Of a stretch of DNA of 64,000 nt, positions 12,301-22,468 are shown piece by piece. Within the stretch, counting starts at the first letter, position 1, and each line of letters starts with the position of its first letter. This stretch comes from Theobroma cacao (lineage: Eukaryota; Streptophyta; Magnoliopsida; Malvales; Malvaceae). A program made the position numbers and the translations under genes. The notes under the pieces were generated by a model. It did no database searches. It saw only the letters and a program-made list of their open reading frames with translations, and was not told the DNA's origin. The stretch is from NCBI RefSeq assembly GCF_000208745.1, contig NC_030856.1, positions 5,355,376 to 5,419,375 of the forward strand, read 5' to 3'.

Positions 12301-14729
12301 TATGTCAATTTAGCAACATGGATTTACCATGTTGAGTTGTGTTTGTTAGGATGTCAGCCACTAATATATCATGCTACAGCTAAACGGTTATTGGTGGTTT
12401 AATTGCTTAGTTATGTACTGGTTTTTTGTTTTGTATTTTCTCTCTCTCGGTTCTGTGACTACTGCATATATATATTCAATGAAAAACAGAACAGCAAGTG
12501 TCTTTGTCTTCATAATTTTCTCTTGGCTTGATTAAGTCTCAATCCTTGTATAATTCATTCCTTTTTTGAACAAATACATACATCATTCTTGGGTTTCAAT
12601 TTTCCGTGCATAACTTAACTTAACACCCTCCAGTAATATCACAAGGTCAGATGGGATCAAGAGCACCTAAAACAGATGAGAACAAAATCTGCTGGCTATC
12701 ATTTTGTAACTAAGATCTTTAATCTTTTTTGCCACCATTAAACAACAGTTGACTATGGTCTGATTTCAATCCAACAGTAGTCACAATTGCACATGCTTTA
12801 CTTCCAATGAAAAGTAGGAAAACCCACTAAAATCATAGTTTCTAATCTTAAATTCATTACCTTTTGAGACTGTTAAGAAGATTCACATCCATTCCTTTTT
12901 AGTTTCTCTCTCTATCTGGCTTGATGGGTGGGAGAAGAGGTGGTTTAAAAGTTAAACCAAGAAAACAAAACATTTGATTGGAGGTTCATTCTCCTTTCTT
13001 TTACTTTGTTTTCTCAGCAACCAAATGGAAGGCAACCAAAGTTATAGTAAAAAGAGCACGAAGTTACCAACACCATAATACAAAATGTTCAAAGTATCAT
13101 GCTCATTTTCATCGTCAAGCCTTATTACATGAAAGATCAAGCTAAAAAGTTATGTGGTGTTTAAAAATAAAACAAATCATAAAAGCCAGCTATCCTAGCA
13201 AATATTCCAATATCAGCCTCATAAACTATATCATAAAATTACCAAATTCCGATAAAAAACACTCAGTAAAGTAAACTGTTGGATTGATTAAATGACATCA
13301 AACAATAGTTATTTAAAAGCACAGATAATAGTTACCTTCATAAAAAGAGGAGCACAATCAGAACACTTGGGAGGCTTATGAGGGTATGGCTTTGGAGAAG
13401 GTGAAGTTATGATAGAGCCATCACCCGATAATATATACATGTCCTCTGGTTCCATTCTCTCCTTTTGAACACCTATCAAAGTACCAAGTCACAAACCCAT
13501 AATTAAGCCATGCCAGAAGACGGTATACAGAATATAACAAAAGATGAGTCGTATCCACGTAGAATGTCTGCTGAGGTGAGTATTAGTATTCATAGTTTAT
13601 GTAAAAATGAGAGTCAGAAACACAATCAGTCTCATACAGAGGCCTGTGTAAAATCAACAAGGAAACATTAGAAAAGCAGAGATATCTCAGATTAATAAAA
13701 AAAACAACTCACTGAGGCTTGAAAGCACATACCAAATAGCCAAAAAGTCATAAAAAGGAAAAAAATTTTGTGCTAGATTTACCACAGCCCACGTATAAAA
13801 CATCCCAGAATAAATAAAAATAGTCATCGGTGCTTGAATAACTAATAACAAAAGCCAAAATGTATAGTAAAACAAACAAGTGACCTAGAACAACAACAAT
13901 TAAGATATCAAACATCCAAGACTAATACAGAAGAAACACAGAGTTGAGCTTGAATAACATACACCAGAAGCAAAAAGAACCATCTCAAAAAGAAAAATAA
14001 AAATTTACATAGAATAACAACAACCGGTATAGTATACATTCCGTATTAATACACAGACTGATTTGAGCCTGAATATGAAATGCCCATAAGCCAAAAGAAC
14101 CATGAGAAACAAACATTGAGCTAAAACAATAACAACTTGTAATATCAAACATCCCAAATTAATCATCAGAAAACACGCCCTTGAGCTTGCATAACAAAAC
14201 CCAGAAAACAAAACAAAAATTATGGAGCTAAAAATAACTACAACCCAAGATCATACTTCCCAAATTAATCAACTTTGAGCTTCAATAACAAATACCGGAG
14301 CCATAAAATAAAGAAAAAATCAATAATTAAGCTTAAATAACAATATTCCAGATATCAAACACCCCAAATTAATGATAAAAAATTTTAAAAAAAAATACAA
14401 CTTTGAGTTTCAAAATCAATCATCCTGAAGCCAAAGAAATAAAAACGATGAAAAGGACCAAAAAAAGACCCCACAAGATGATTGATTGAGAAATAGGTAC
14501 CAGAAGGGGACATGAGGATGAGCTGCTGAGGCTTAGGGATACAGCTATCATGGACCTTCATGGTGATGCTGCCACCCGTCCCTGAGACCCATCCAAGGTT
14601 ATAGAACTGGCGGCAAAGCTCAGATATCAAAGACCTTGTCTCCTTCACTGCTTTGCTTTCTAAATAAGCTTGTGATACGCTCCCCATCTTCAAGCCCCCG
14701 TTTACTGCCACTGTTGTTGCTACAGCCAT
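3374..14729 (-). CDS. DEP1: Bifunctional methylthioribulose-1-phosphate dehydratase / enolase-phosphatase E1
   Basis: This cytosolic enzyme of the methionine salvage (Yang) cycle dehydrates methylthioribulose-1-P and then enolises and dephosphorylates the product. Twelve exons join in frame to 527 aa, close to Arabidopsis DEP1: 14729-14501, 13472-13336, 7362-7267, 7124-7005, 6596-6507, 6221-6039, 5806-5651, 5165-5016, 4937-4836, 4284-4175, 4068-3950, 3465-3374. All introns are GT-AG. The N-terminal class II aldolase-type domain has WVSGTGGS near residue 50 and zinc-ligand histidines in IHSHG (about 134 and 136). The C-terminal HAD domain starts with VLDIEGTT (Asp291 nucleophile) and has YSSGS and [10 protein letters not shown]. 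The start is the Met of [12 protein letters not shown]; upstream frame residues are not conserved. Intron 2 is about 6 kb because it holds a Copia element, and intron 1 is full of tandem repeats. No break was seen in the coding sequence. Confidence 0.95.
7619..8038 (+). repeat. 5' LTR of the Copia element
   Basis: This 420-bp repeat starts TGTTAAAACTGG and ends TTTGAACA. It matches 12153-12572 almost base for base. A TA-rich stretch (CATATATATATATTC near 7929-7943) could include the promoter TATA box. The LTR is preceded by AATAC, the target duplication. Confidence 0.96.
8039..8050 (+). promoter_or_regulatory. Primer-binding site of the Copia element
   Basis: TGGTATCAGAGC follows the 5' LTR with no gap. 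This is the standard plant Copia site, complementary to the 3' end of initiator methionine tRNA, where minus-strand cDNA synthesis starts. Confidence 0.9.
8146..9202 (+). pseudogene. Copia gag and protease region, broken
   Basis: The reading starts [20 protein letters not shown], a usual Copia Gag N-terminus (UBN2-type Gag domain), and the first open stretch ends at a stop at 8563-8565. Homology continues in another frame through the region before the nucleocapsid, with further stops near 8631 and 8951. Two CCHC-type zinc knuckles are recognisable at about 8910-9015 ([14 protein letters not shown] and [14 protein letters not shown]). An aspartic protease active-site region, [10 protein letters not shown], lies near 9130-9160. 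A frameshift near 9200 separates this part from pol. The damage means that no full Gag-Pol can be read. Confidence 0.88.
9205..12158 (+). pseudogene. Copia pol: integrase, reverse transcriptase, RNase H (one nonsense codon)
   Basis: The frame is open to 10991 and again after 10994; a single TAA at 10992-10994 follows the block IYVE and interrupts the reverse transcriptase. Domains in order are: GAG-pre-integrase zinc-binding region (WHRRLGQ, then CSTCQYGKQ); integrase core with the DDE residues in [15 protein letters not shown] and NGVCEHKN; reverse transcriptase with [11 protein letters not shown] and the catalytic LYVDDLL at about 11197-11217; and RNase H with CDSDWAG and SSAEAEYIA. The stop overlaps the first bases of the 3' LTR. 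Order and motifs identify Copia rather than Gypsy. Confidence 0.93.
12142..12152 (+). promoter_or_regulatory. Polypurine tract of the Copia element
   Basis: A short purine-rich stretch (CCAAGGAGGTG) lies immediately before the 3' LTR, in the position where plus-strand priming occurs in LTR elements. Confidence 0.65.
12153..12572 (+). repeat. 3' LTR of the Copia element
   Basis: This 420-bp copy of the 5' LTR begins TGTTAAAACTGG, ends TTTGAACA and is followed by the target duplication AATAC at 12573-12577. Ten substitutions and two compensating 2-bp indels against the 5' LTR were counted by eye. Confidence 0.96.
13680..14455. repeat. Imperfect ~105-125 bp tandem repeats in DEP1 intron 1
   Basis: About six or seven diverged units follow one another. 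Each carries versions of ATATCAAACATCCCAAATTAA, then TTGAGCTTGAATAACA, then CCAGAAGCAAAAAGAACCAT. Clear unit starts lie near 13882, 14008, 14117, 14224 and 14323. The block fills most of the intron between exons 1 and 2 of DEP1. It is non-coding. Confidence 0.75.
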
Positions 14730-15539
14730 TGCAAAAACAAAGGCTCTCCTTAATATATAGCTAGAAAAAGTAACTGAATAAGGAGAATCTTTAAATAAAA
14801 ATAAAAATAAAGGGTAGTTCTGCTGGAGCTTTAAAATATGCCCTTTAAAGGGCCTTTCTTTTATTATCTTCAATCTGTGCTGAGAGATGGGACAGGACAA
14901 TGCTCTGCTGTACATATTTTGTTTTGATTTGTCCGAGGTAAGAATGAATGTACCGTGGGTCAGAAGTGATTTTCTTACTGAATGAAGTGGTCAAGGCTAA
15001 CTTGAACTCGGACTCAACAAATATTTATTAGGACTTAATCACAGCTTTGGGTACTAATGGCGGCCTTTGACTGAAGCCAATGTGGGGGATGTGATGAAGT
15101 GAAAGTGAGTTGCGATTTCAGCACGTTTTGGGGGAATGGGGATGTGGCTGCCGGTCAAATTAGTGGAATTTCTTCTGTTGGGAATTTGATTTAGAGTGTG
15201 ATTAAAGAGGGGAAATTGTGTTTTGCAAGTGGCACGTTTCATGAGAATTTATTACCTTATTGCAGTCAAGAGGCTTGCCTTGCCTTGCTGTGGTGTGATT
15301 TAAAGTCCACTTACAAGAAATATATTTTACAATTAATGCTGTAATTAAGATGTTTTGAAATATTAAAAATCTGAAATGATTTTAGGATACTTATTAATGG
15401 AGGTGTTCGGATTTTTCCTTTTTATAATCAAACTTTAAATCTAGTCTCGTACGTCCAATCAATTATAAAAAAGAATAGGCATAATATTAGAAAACAAATT
15501 ATTGTAATTAAGTTTAAGAAAAAATTGAATTAATTTTAG
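14730..15539. other. DEP1 5' flank
   Basis: This region should hold the DEP1 promoter and 5' UTR. On the minus strand a TATATATT sequence lies only about 25 bp before the start codon (near 14751-14759), too close to be a confident TATA box. No other gene was seen. Confidence 0.4.
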
Positions 15540-17860
15540 AGTTTTGGAAACCGAGTTAAAGATTTTTAAATTGATTTTAAGATTTTATGAATTAATTAAG
15601 GGTTTCTTGAAACGGGTTTTGGGTTTGTTGGATTTGTTTTATGGTTCATTGAATCGAGTCGAACTGATTTAAGAGTAATGAATCGATTTAGAGTTTTTTT
15701 GAATCGAATTGACCTGATTTTAGGTTATGTTGAATAGGATTGAATCGGTTTTAGCCTTTTTTTTTAAATTGGATCGATTTGATTTCAAGGTTTCATGAAT
15801 TGGATCAAATTGATTTTAGAGTTTTATAAACTAATTAAGGGCTTCTTGAATCAAGTTTCGAGTTTATTGGATCGGTTTTATAGTTCATTAAATCAGGTCG
15901 AAATGATTTAAGGTTTATAAATCAATTTTATAGTATGTTTGGTTCACAGAATAGCTATGAATGAAATAAAATAACTATTACGTGAGAATAAAATGAGGTG
16001 AGAATAGAATAAAATAAGTATTACGTAGTTTGGTATGACGAATGGAATAAAACAGGAATAATTATTATGACTTATTACAGTATTTGGTTGATAACAATAA
16101 CTTTGGAATAAGAAAGGAATAGAAAATAAAATGACAAAAATATCATTTATTATATATATATGATTATTTTATTTTATTTTATTTTTTAAATATTGATGTT
16201 TTATTTATAATCTAATAATTAACATTATAAAATACTAATATTTTATTTATAATTTAAATGTTATTATGATTGTTTATTTTTAAATTAATTTATTTTTAAA
16301 CATTAATAATGTATAATTTATTTAAAATATTAAAAATTGATAGTTTAAATATTAATATTTTATTTATACTTTAATCATTAATATTAAATGTTATTATGAT
16401 TATTTATTTTTATTTTTAAATATTAATAATTTATATTTTATTTATAATATTAATAATTTATCATTTAAATATTAATATTTTATTTATAATTTAAATTTTA
16501 TTATGATTATTTATTTTTATTTAATTTTATCTTTTAAATATTAATAATTTATATTTTTTAAATATTAATAATTGATTATTTAAGTNNNNNNNNNNNNNNN
16601 NNNNNNNNNNNNNNNNNNNNNNNNNNNNNNNNNNNNNNNNNNNNNNNNNNNNNNNNNNNNNNNNNNNNNNNNNNNNNNNNNNNNNNNNNNNNNNNNNNNN
16701 NNNNNNNNNNNNNNNNNNNNNNNNNNNNNNNNNNNNNNNNNNNNNNNNNNNNNNNNNNNNNNNNNNNNNNNNNNNNNNNNNNNNNNNNNNNNNNNNNNNN
16801 NNNNNNNNNNNNNNNNNNNNNNNNNNNNNNNNNNNNNNNNNNNNNNNNNNNNNNNNNNNNNNNNNNNNNNNNNNNNNNNNNNNNNNNNNNNNNNNNNNNN
16901 NNNNNNNNNNNNNNNNNNNNNNNNNNNNNNNNNNNNNNNNNNNNNNNNNNNNNNNNNNNNNNNNNNNNNNNNNNNNNNNNNNNNNNNNNNNNNNNNNNNN
17001 NNNNNNNNNNNNNNNNNNNNNNNNNNNNNNNNNNNNNNNNNNNNNNNNNNNNNNNNNNNNNNNNNNNNNNNNNNNNNNNNNNNNTAAGTTAGGTTTTAGT
17101 TTTTTTTAATTATATCTAATTGATTTTAGGGTTTTCTTGAATCAAATTGAACTGGTTGTAGGTTGCTTTGAGTAGGATTGAATTGGTTTTAAGTTGCCTT
17201 AAATAAAATTAAATCAGTTTTAACATTCTTTGAATTGGATTGAATTGATTTTAAGATCTCCTAAAGGGTTTTTTAAATTGAATTAAATTGGTTTTAAGGT
17301 TTTATGAATTAAATTGAATTGGTTTTAGAGTTTTGTGAATTGGATTGAATTGGTTTAAGGGTTTTTGTGAATTAGAATGAATCAATTTTGAAGGTTTTGT
17401 GAATCAAATGGAATTAGTTTTTAGGTTTTTGTGAATTGGACCAAATCGGTTTAAGGGTTTTGTTATTTGAATTGAACCAATGTGAGGGTTTCATGAATTG
17501 AATCGATTTTAGGATTTTGTGAACTAAATCAAATCAATTTGAGGGTTTTATAAATAGGATCAAATCGGTTTGATGGTTTTATGAACCAAATCGAATTGGT
17601 TTGAAGGTTTTGTGAATCAAATTGAATCGATCTGAGGGTTTTATGAATCAAATCGAATCATATTAAGGTTTTTGTGAATTGAGCTAAATTGGTTTAAGGT
17701 TTCATGAATTAAATCAAATCGATTTTAAAATTTTGTAAAACTGAATCGAACAATTAATTTTGAGATTTTCTTGAACCAGATCAAATTGATTTAATACGAA
17801 TCGATTTTAAAATTTATTGAACCATTTGCATTTCACCGAATCAATTTAAAAGTTCTTTGG
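15540..17860. repeat. Degenerate ~31-bp minisatellite array, interrupted by an AT-rich element and a gap
   Basis: Units of about 30-36 bp of the form GGTTTTRTGAATYRAATYRAATYGRTTTRA repeat across 15540-15930 and again across 17095-17860. The best ordered part is 17380-17720, where the period is 30-31 bp. An AT-rich element and a 499-base N gap divide the array. No open frame or gene is associated with it. Confidence 0.8.
15932..17084 (+). mobile_element. AT-rich inverted-repeat element (MITE-like), copy 1, right end in gap
   Basis: The sequence from AGTATGTTTGGTTCAC through about 16170 closely matches the reverse complement of 41640-41844. Shared blocks include GGTAACAATAACTTTGGAATAAG-type sequence and ACGAATGGAATAAAACA-type sequence. 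Beyond this the element becomes almost pure A/T before the N run at 16586-17084, which probably hides its right end. It interrupts the 31-bp array. No coding capacity is visible. Confidence 0.7.
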
Positions 17861-18289
17861 ATCAGTTTTACAACTTTGACAAGTAACTCGACCCTTAGAC
17901 GTGTTCACTTCTATTTTTAACCATAAGATATATAATGAGTATTCCTTTTTTAAGAAAAAATAGTTTAAATTTATAGACTCACTAAAAAAGGGGAAAAAAG
18001 AAACTAATCTTGGTCCAAGTAAATGCAAAAGCCAACCCAAGTTAGAAACTAAAACTTAATTTAGCCCAAATTGGTAGCCATAAATCAAGTGGGCTCTAAG
18101 CCTAAAACCCAAACCAAGAAACATTTCTCCTTCCTAAATCAAAACCCCGAAGCAAATCAAAAACCCTACCCTTTCTTCCCAAATGAAACCGAAAGAACAC
18201 TGATAAACAAAATAAAAAATAAAAAAAAGGAAAAGGAAAAGGAAAAGAGAAGAAAAGAAACCCAGATCCTAAAACCCTTCTTGGAAGCC

Positions 18290-21200
18290 ATGAAAAGAGC
18301 TCTGTTGAGAAGCATTTCACTCACTAGCAATTTTCTTCACTCTTATACCAAAACCAGTCAAAACCCAGTCCATTCCCTCACCCCACTCGCCTCTTCGACT
18401 CGGTCTCGACTTAGGTTCTACTCGTCCGAGTCGGATTCTCCCGACGAAAAGAAGCCTGACCCAGTTGCTGAATCCACTTCATTAGCTCAAGCCCATGTCA
18501 AGGGTGTAGCTTTGGATGTTGAGGACGTGAGTACTGAAGGTAAGAATCCGGAGAAAAAAAGATTGGATTTTGGGTTTCTTTTTGTCAATTTTTTTGTGGC
18601 GTATTTGTTTGGATGATGAGAAAAGAAATATAAACTGAGTGTAAAGTTTGATGTTTTTTTCCCATTATTTTGGTCAATTTGAATTGGTTTGTTGTGTTGG
18701 TGTTCTTAGTTTGATAAAAAACTTTAAAATTTGGGTCCGAGAATTTGATCTGGGGGTCTTTTTCCTGCATATCGATTGGTAATGGTTTGTTATACGTTTG
18801 TTTGGATAATGAGAAAAGCAAAAGAAATTTTTTTTTTTGGTTTGGATAATGAGAAAAGCAAGTGGTAGTTTATTTCTTAATTACTATTTAATTTAACTTT
18901 GTTTCTTTTTTGGTGCTAGAGCTGAAAACGCGAATTGAGAAGTACTTCAAAGGGGATGAGGAGGCACTCCCCTCAGTTCTTGAGGCCATTTTGAAAAGGA
19001 AAATGCTTGGGAAGCATGAGGAGACGGATGATAATTTGTTGGAAGAAATGAGGATTCAACCAGTTGACGATGTGACGGATAGAGAGTTTGAATCAGATTT
19101 TGAAGAGTTGTACTCAACTGATGAAGAGATTGATGATTTGTATAATGCTAGGGATATAGCTATGAAGAAAATGGTCAAGGATGAGTATTTTAACATGGAT
19201 GATCAGAAGTGGGATGAGATGATTAAGGAAGCGGTTCAGCATGGATATCTTAAAGACACAAAAGAGTGTGAGGAGATTCTAGAGGATATGCTTAGCTGGG
19301 ACAAGCTCCTCCCAGGTTTGTCCCAATTTTAATATATCATCATCCTATGTCCTTTATATGTGTGGCTGTCTGGTTCTATAATACTTAATTGCTTTACTGT
19401 CTATGATTGACTTACTGCTAATTTCTAGCTTTTCATCTACAATACTTAAAAATCTTAAGATTATCAATCTCTTTTCTTCTGAGATGATTCATGGTAACAT
19501 TTTGAAGGCTTTTTGGTATAGTGAAATGACAAGGGTGGACTTATTAAAATTGCTTGTGATTCTTATCATAATGTTGACTCTGAAGACCTGCCTCTTAGTC
19601 TTAAGCAACCCACCTTTAATTTTCCTCAAAAGTTGTTCCTACTCTGTTTGCCTTTTTGTATGCATTTTCTGAAATATTGGCCACCATTTGGTTTTTAAAT
19701 GAAATTAAGTTTAGATAAAAAACTCTTAAATACTTGCTATGTTTGTGGCCGTAATGTTGATAAACGAGAAATGACCCTAGACTACTTCAATTCTCAAAAG
19801 CTAATTGCTTGTGATGACACATAAATAGTCACCAGCAAAGTGATGGCTAAGATTAAAGAATTTGTTTTATGAGTAAATATATCTTTTTCAAGTTCAATTT
19901 TAAATGTCACTCCATTTGCTCCTTTCCCGTTTAACTGTTGTAGGCAAATTGATATTTATACGATTTATTTCTCATGAATTGCAAAACTCTTACATATTAA
20001 TCGTTAACAAGACAGATTTGCAGGGTGAAATAATAGGTGGATCTTGTTTTAGTTTACCATGGATGCTTTACGCCTATGTGATTTAATGTTAAAACACAAA
20101 GCTTATACAATTGAAGGAAGCAAGTTCATAGCTCTAGGATATCAATATATGAGATTTTCAATGATGGTCTTTTTATCTTATTGGCCTCTAGAGTCTAGGG
20201 TGTTTCATTTTAACTTTATATATTCTTTTAAATATGAACTGCATGGTGCTCATACACTGTAACAAGTTACGGAAGTTTCACTCAACTTGGACAACATTAG
20301 GGAAAGGGAAAAGTTGGTCATCATTTGGAGTGACTTGGATCAAGGGATAGCTAGAGCAGCTGTTGCACTTTCAGAGCATCTAATTAATTTTGGCTTGTTA
20401 TAGTTCATACTTTTATGTTCAACGAATTGAAAATGTTAAGAATAAACTTTTGAATGAGAGTGACTGAGGTATATGACTTATTTGAAAGTGTTGAGAAATA
20501 GAGTTGTCTAATATTCGAAATTGGTATATGATAAATGCATGTACCTTCCTGTTTGTGGGAGTTATGTGTTGAACATTTAGTGTTTCTTTTAACAGACATT
20601 CAAAACTTGATCTGCTGTGTCCTTTTGACAGTTTTGCAGTTTGACTTTTCTTTTTTTAGTTTTTTTAATTGTATTTATGACCCTCCTACACTTGCAAGAG
20701 TCTTATATTTAATCTTCTGAGCATTATTTTGATGTTCTTTGTGAATGGATGTTTGCCAGCTGTGATTTAATTTATGTTGGCATGACCAGATGAGATGAAG
20801 AAAAAGGTGGAAGAAAGGTTTAATGAGCTAGGTGATATGTGTGAAAGAGGCGAGCTTGAAGTTGAAGAAGCTTATGAGCTATTCAAGGAATTCGAGGATC
20901 AGATGGTCATGGAATATGGAAGGATGATGGAAGCTGAGGGCCCACCCAAATTTGATGAGACTGATGTGCCTGACATGAAAAAGAACTTGGATGACCCACC
21001 TGGTGAAGGGCCAATCCTTAGGTGGAAAACACGGGTAGTCTTTGCTCCTGGTGGTGATGCATGGCATCCCAAAAACAGAAAAGTAAAGATGTCTGTTACA
21101 GTGAAGGAACTTGGGCTTTCAAAGCATCAATTTCGCCGATTAAGAGAGCTTGTTGGGAAGAGATACCATCCAGGCAAAGATGAGCTTACAATTACTAGTG

Positions 21201-21705
21201 AGAGGTAATGATACTGCATTTTTTTTTCCATATTGCTCATTGTTTCTTTTCATCTTCTTTGTCTTCATATTGCCCCTAGTAATCTTCTGAAACCCCAGCA
21301 GCAGGAATCGAATTACTATGACTTCTTGCACCTGGTAAAAGTACAATAAGTTGTCTTCAAATGATTCCTGACTATGTACCTTAATCAGTGCCTGTTTGGA
21401 TAGGATTGATATAATTATTTTTATGCTTGTAGACATATTCTTTGCACTTCTGGATCCTTGGGGAGCTGTTAAATTTATTTTATCCATTCTTCCAACTTTT
21501 CAGGTTTGAACACCGGGAAGAGAACAGAAAAGATTGCCTTCGAACCCTCTTTTCTCTCATTGAGGAAGCTGGTAAAGCTAACAAAATGGTGCAGGAAGTT
21601 CGTGCTTCGTATGTCAAGAACAGACTTAGAGCCAATCCAGCATTCATGGAGAGATTGCGTGCCAAGACTATGAGATTGCAAGCATCTAGAACTCTAAATG
21701 CATGA
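18290..21705 (+). CDS. Mitochondrial small ribosomal subunit protein mS35 (S24/S35 family)
   Basis: This is a structural protein of the mitochondrial ribosome small subunit. Four exons (18290-18539, 18920-19315, 20790-21204, 21504-21705) join in frame to 420 aa with GT-AG introns. The N-terminus MKRALLRSISLTSNFLHSY is basic and hydroxylated, ending around RLRFYSS, a good mitochondrial targeting peptide. A long acidic middle follows. The conserved MRP-S28/mS35 domain is at about residues 270-400, with GPILRWKTRVVFAPGGD, KVKMSVTVKELGLSKHQFR and RFEHREENRKDCLRTLFSLI. The frame is open upstream of 18290 but contains no ATG, which fixes the start. It is followed about 760 bp downstream by the next gene on the same strand. 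Confidence 0.92.
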
Positions 21706-22468
21706 GAGTTTGATCTGCAATAGTTGGCTTACTATTCCAGACAATTCGACCATGCATACTCACCTCATTCTATGGATTCATAACTCCTATGCATTGAAGC
21801 TTCTCAGGGGGTTGTTGTTGAAGCAATTATCATTGTGTTTTATGAGGCATCACTGTATTTCTTTTGTTTTGCAAATTTTGCTTAACAATTTACAAAATGT
21901 TCCTTTCATTAAAAGACAATAAATAAACTCACTTGGATGCATTTGATTTCTTTGCTCTTCCTTGCTATTTGTTCCTTCCATCTTGTTGGGCCATGTTTCA
22001 AGCATGGGTTTTTGTTTTCTGTATGAACTCTACATGCTGCAGCGGGAAAGAAAAATCAAATATTACCATTTATATATTATGTATAAAAGAATAAGAATTT
22101 ATTTACATTTTTTAAAAAAATTTAGAAAAATTTTAAAATATTATGTCCAAATTTAATAGTAACAAGTAATAGAGAATAAACTTTTTAAAACATTGTCCAA
22201 ATTTATACAGTAACATGTAATTTTTTTTAATATTTTATTTACTTTTAAGAATTTTTCCATGAATACCAAACAAATATAAATTTTTTATAAATTCCAAAAG
22301 GAACAATAAGGGAAGTGTTTGGTTGCAGAGATTAAACTATCCTCCTCCAAAGCTTATCCAAAAACCCAGAATAAACCCCTAATTGAAACCAAATTAAGTA
22401 AGAAAGAACTTCAACATTATCCAACGATACATGTACCTTTCCCTTCTCTTTCTCTTCGACAGGCAGCC
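21706..22468. other. Intergenic region between mS35 and the DnaJ-zinc-finger gene
   Basis: It holds the 3' UTR of mS35 and an AT-rich stretch (22060-22290) with no gene. The promoter and 5' UTR of the next gene must lie in the right half. Nothing else is seen. Confidence 0.5.

Larger units (their letters stand above)
7619..12572 (+). mobile_element. Complete Ty1/Copia LTR retrotransposon in DEP1 intron 2
   Basis: The element is 4954 bp long and lies antisense to DEP1. It has two 420-bp LTRs that begin TG and end CA, a 5-bp target duplication AATAC (7614-7618 and 12573-12577), a primer-binding site directly after the 5' LTR and a purine-rich tract before the 3' LTR. The internal order gag, protease, integrase, reverse transcriptase, RNase H is that of Copia. 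The LTRs differ by ten substitutions and two 2-bp indels by eye, so the insertion is fairly young. The coding part has several stops and frameshifts, so this copy is unlikely to be autonomous. Splicing of DEP1 across it is inferred from the intact flanking exons. Confidence 0.97.

Noticed and set aside
15540..17860. CRISPR-like array
   Set aside because: Repeats are contiguous, diverged and without unique spacers, in a plant nuclear setting; it is a minisatellite.
18071..18289. N-terminal extension of mS35
   Set aside because: The frame is open but starts from TTG and contains no ATG; the mitochondrial-type leader begins at 18290.
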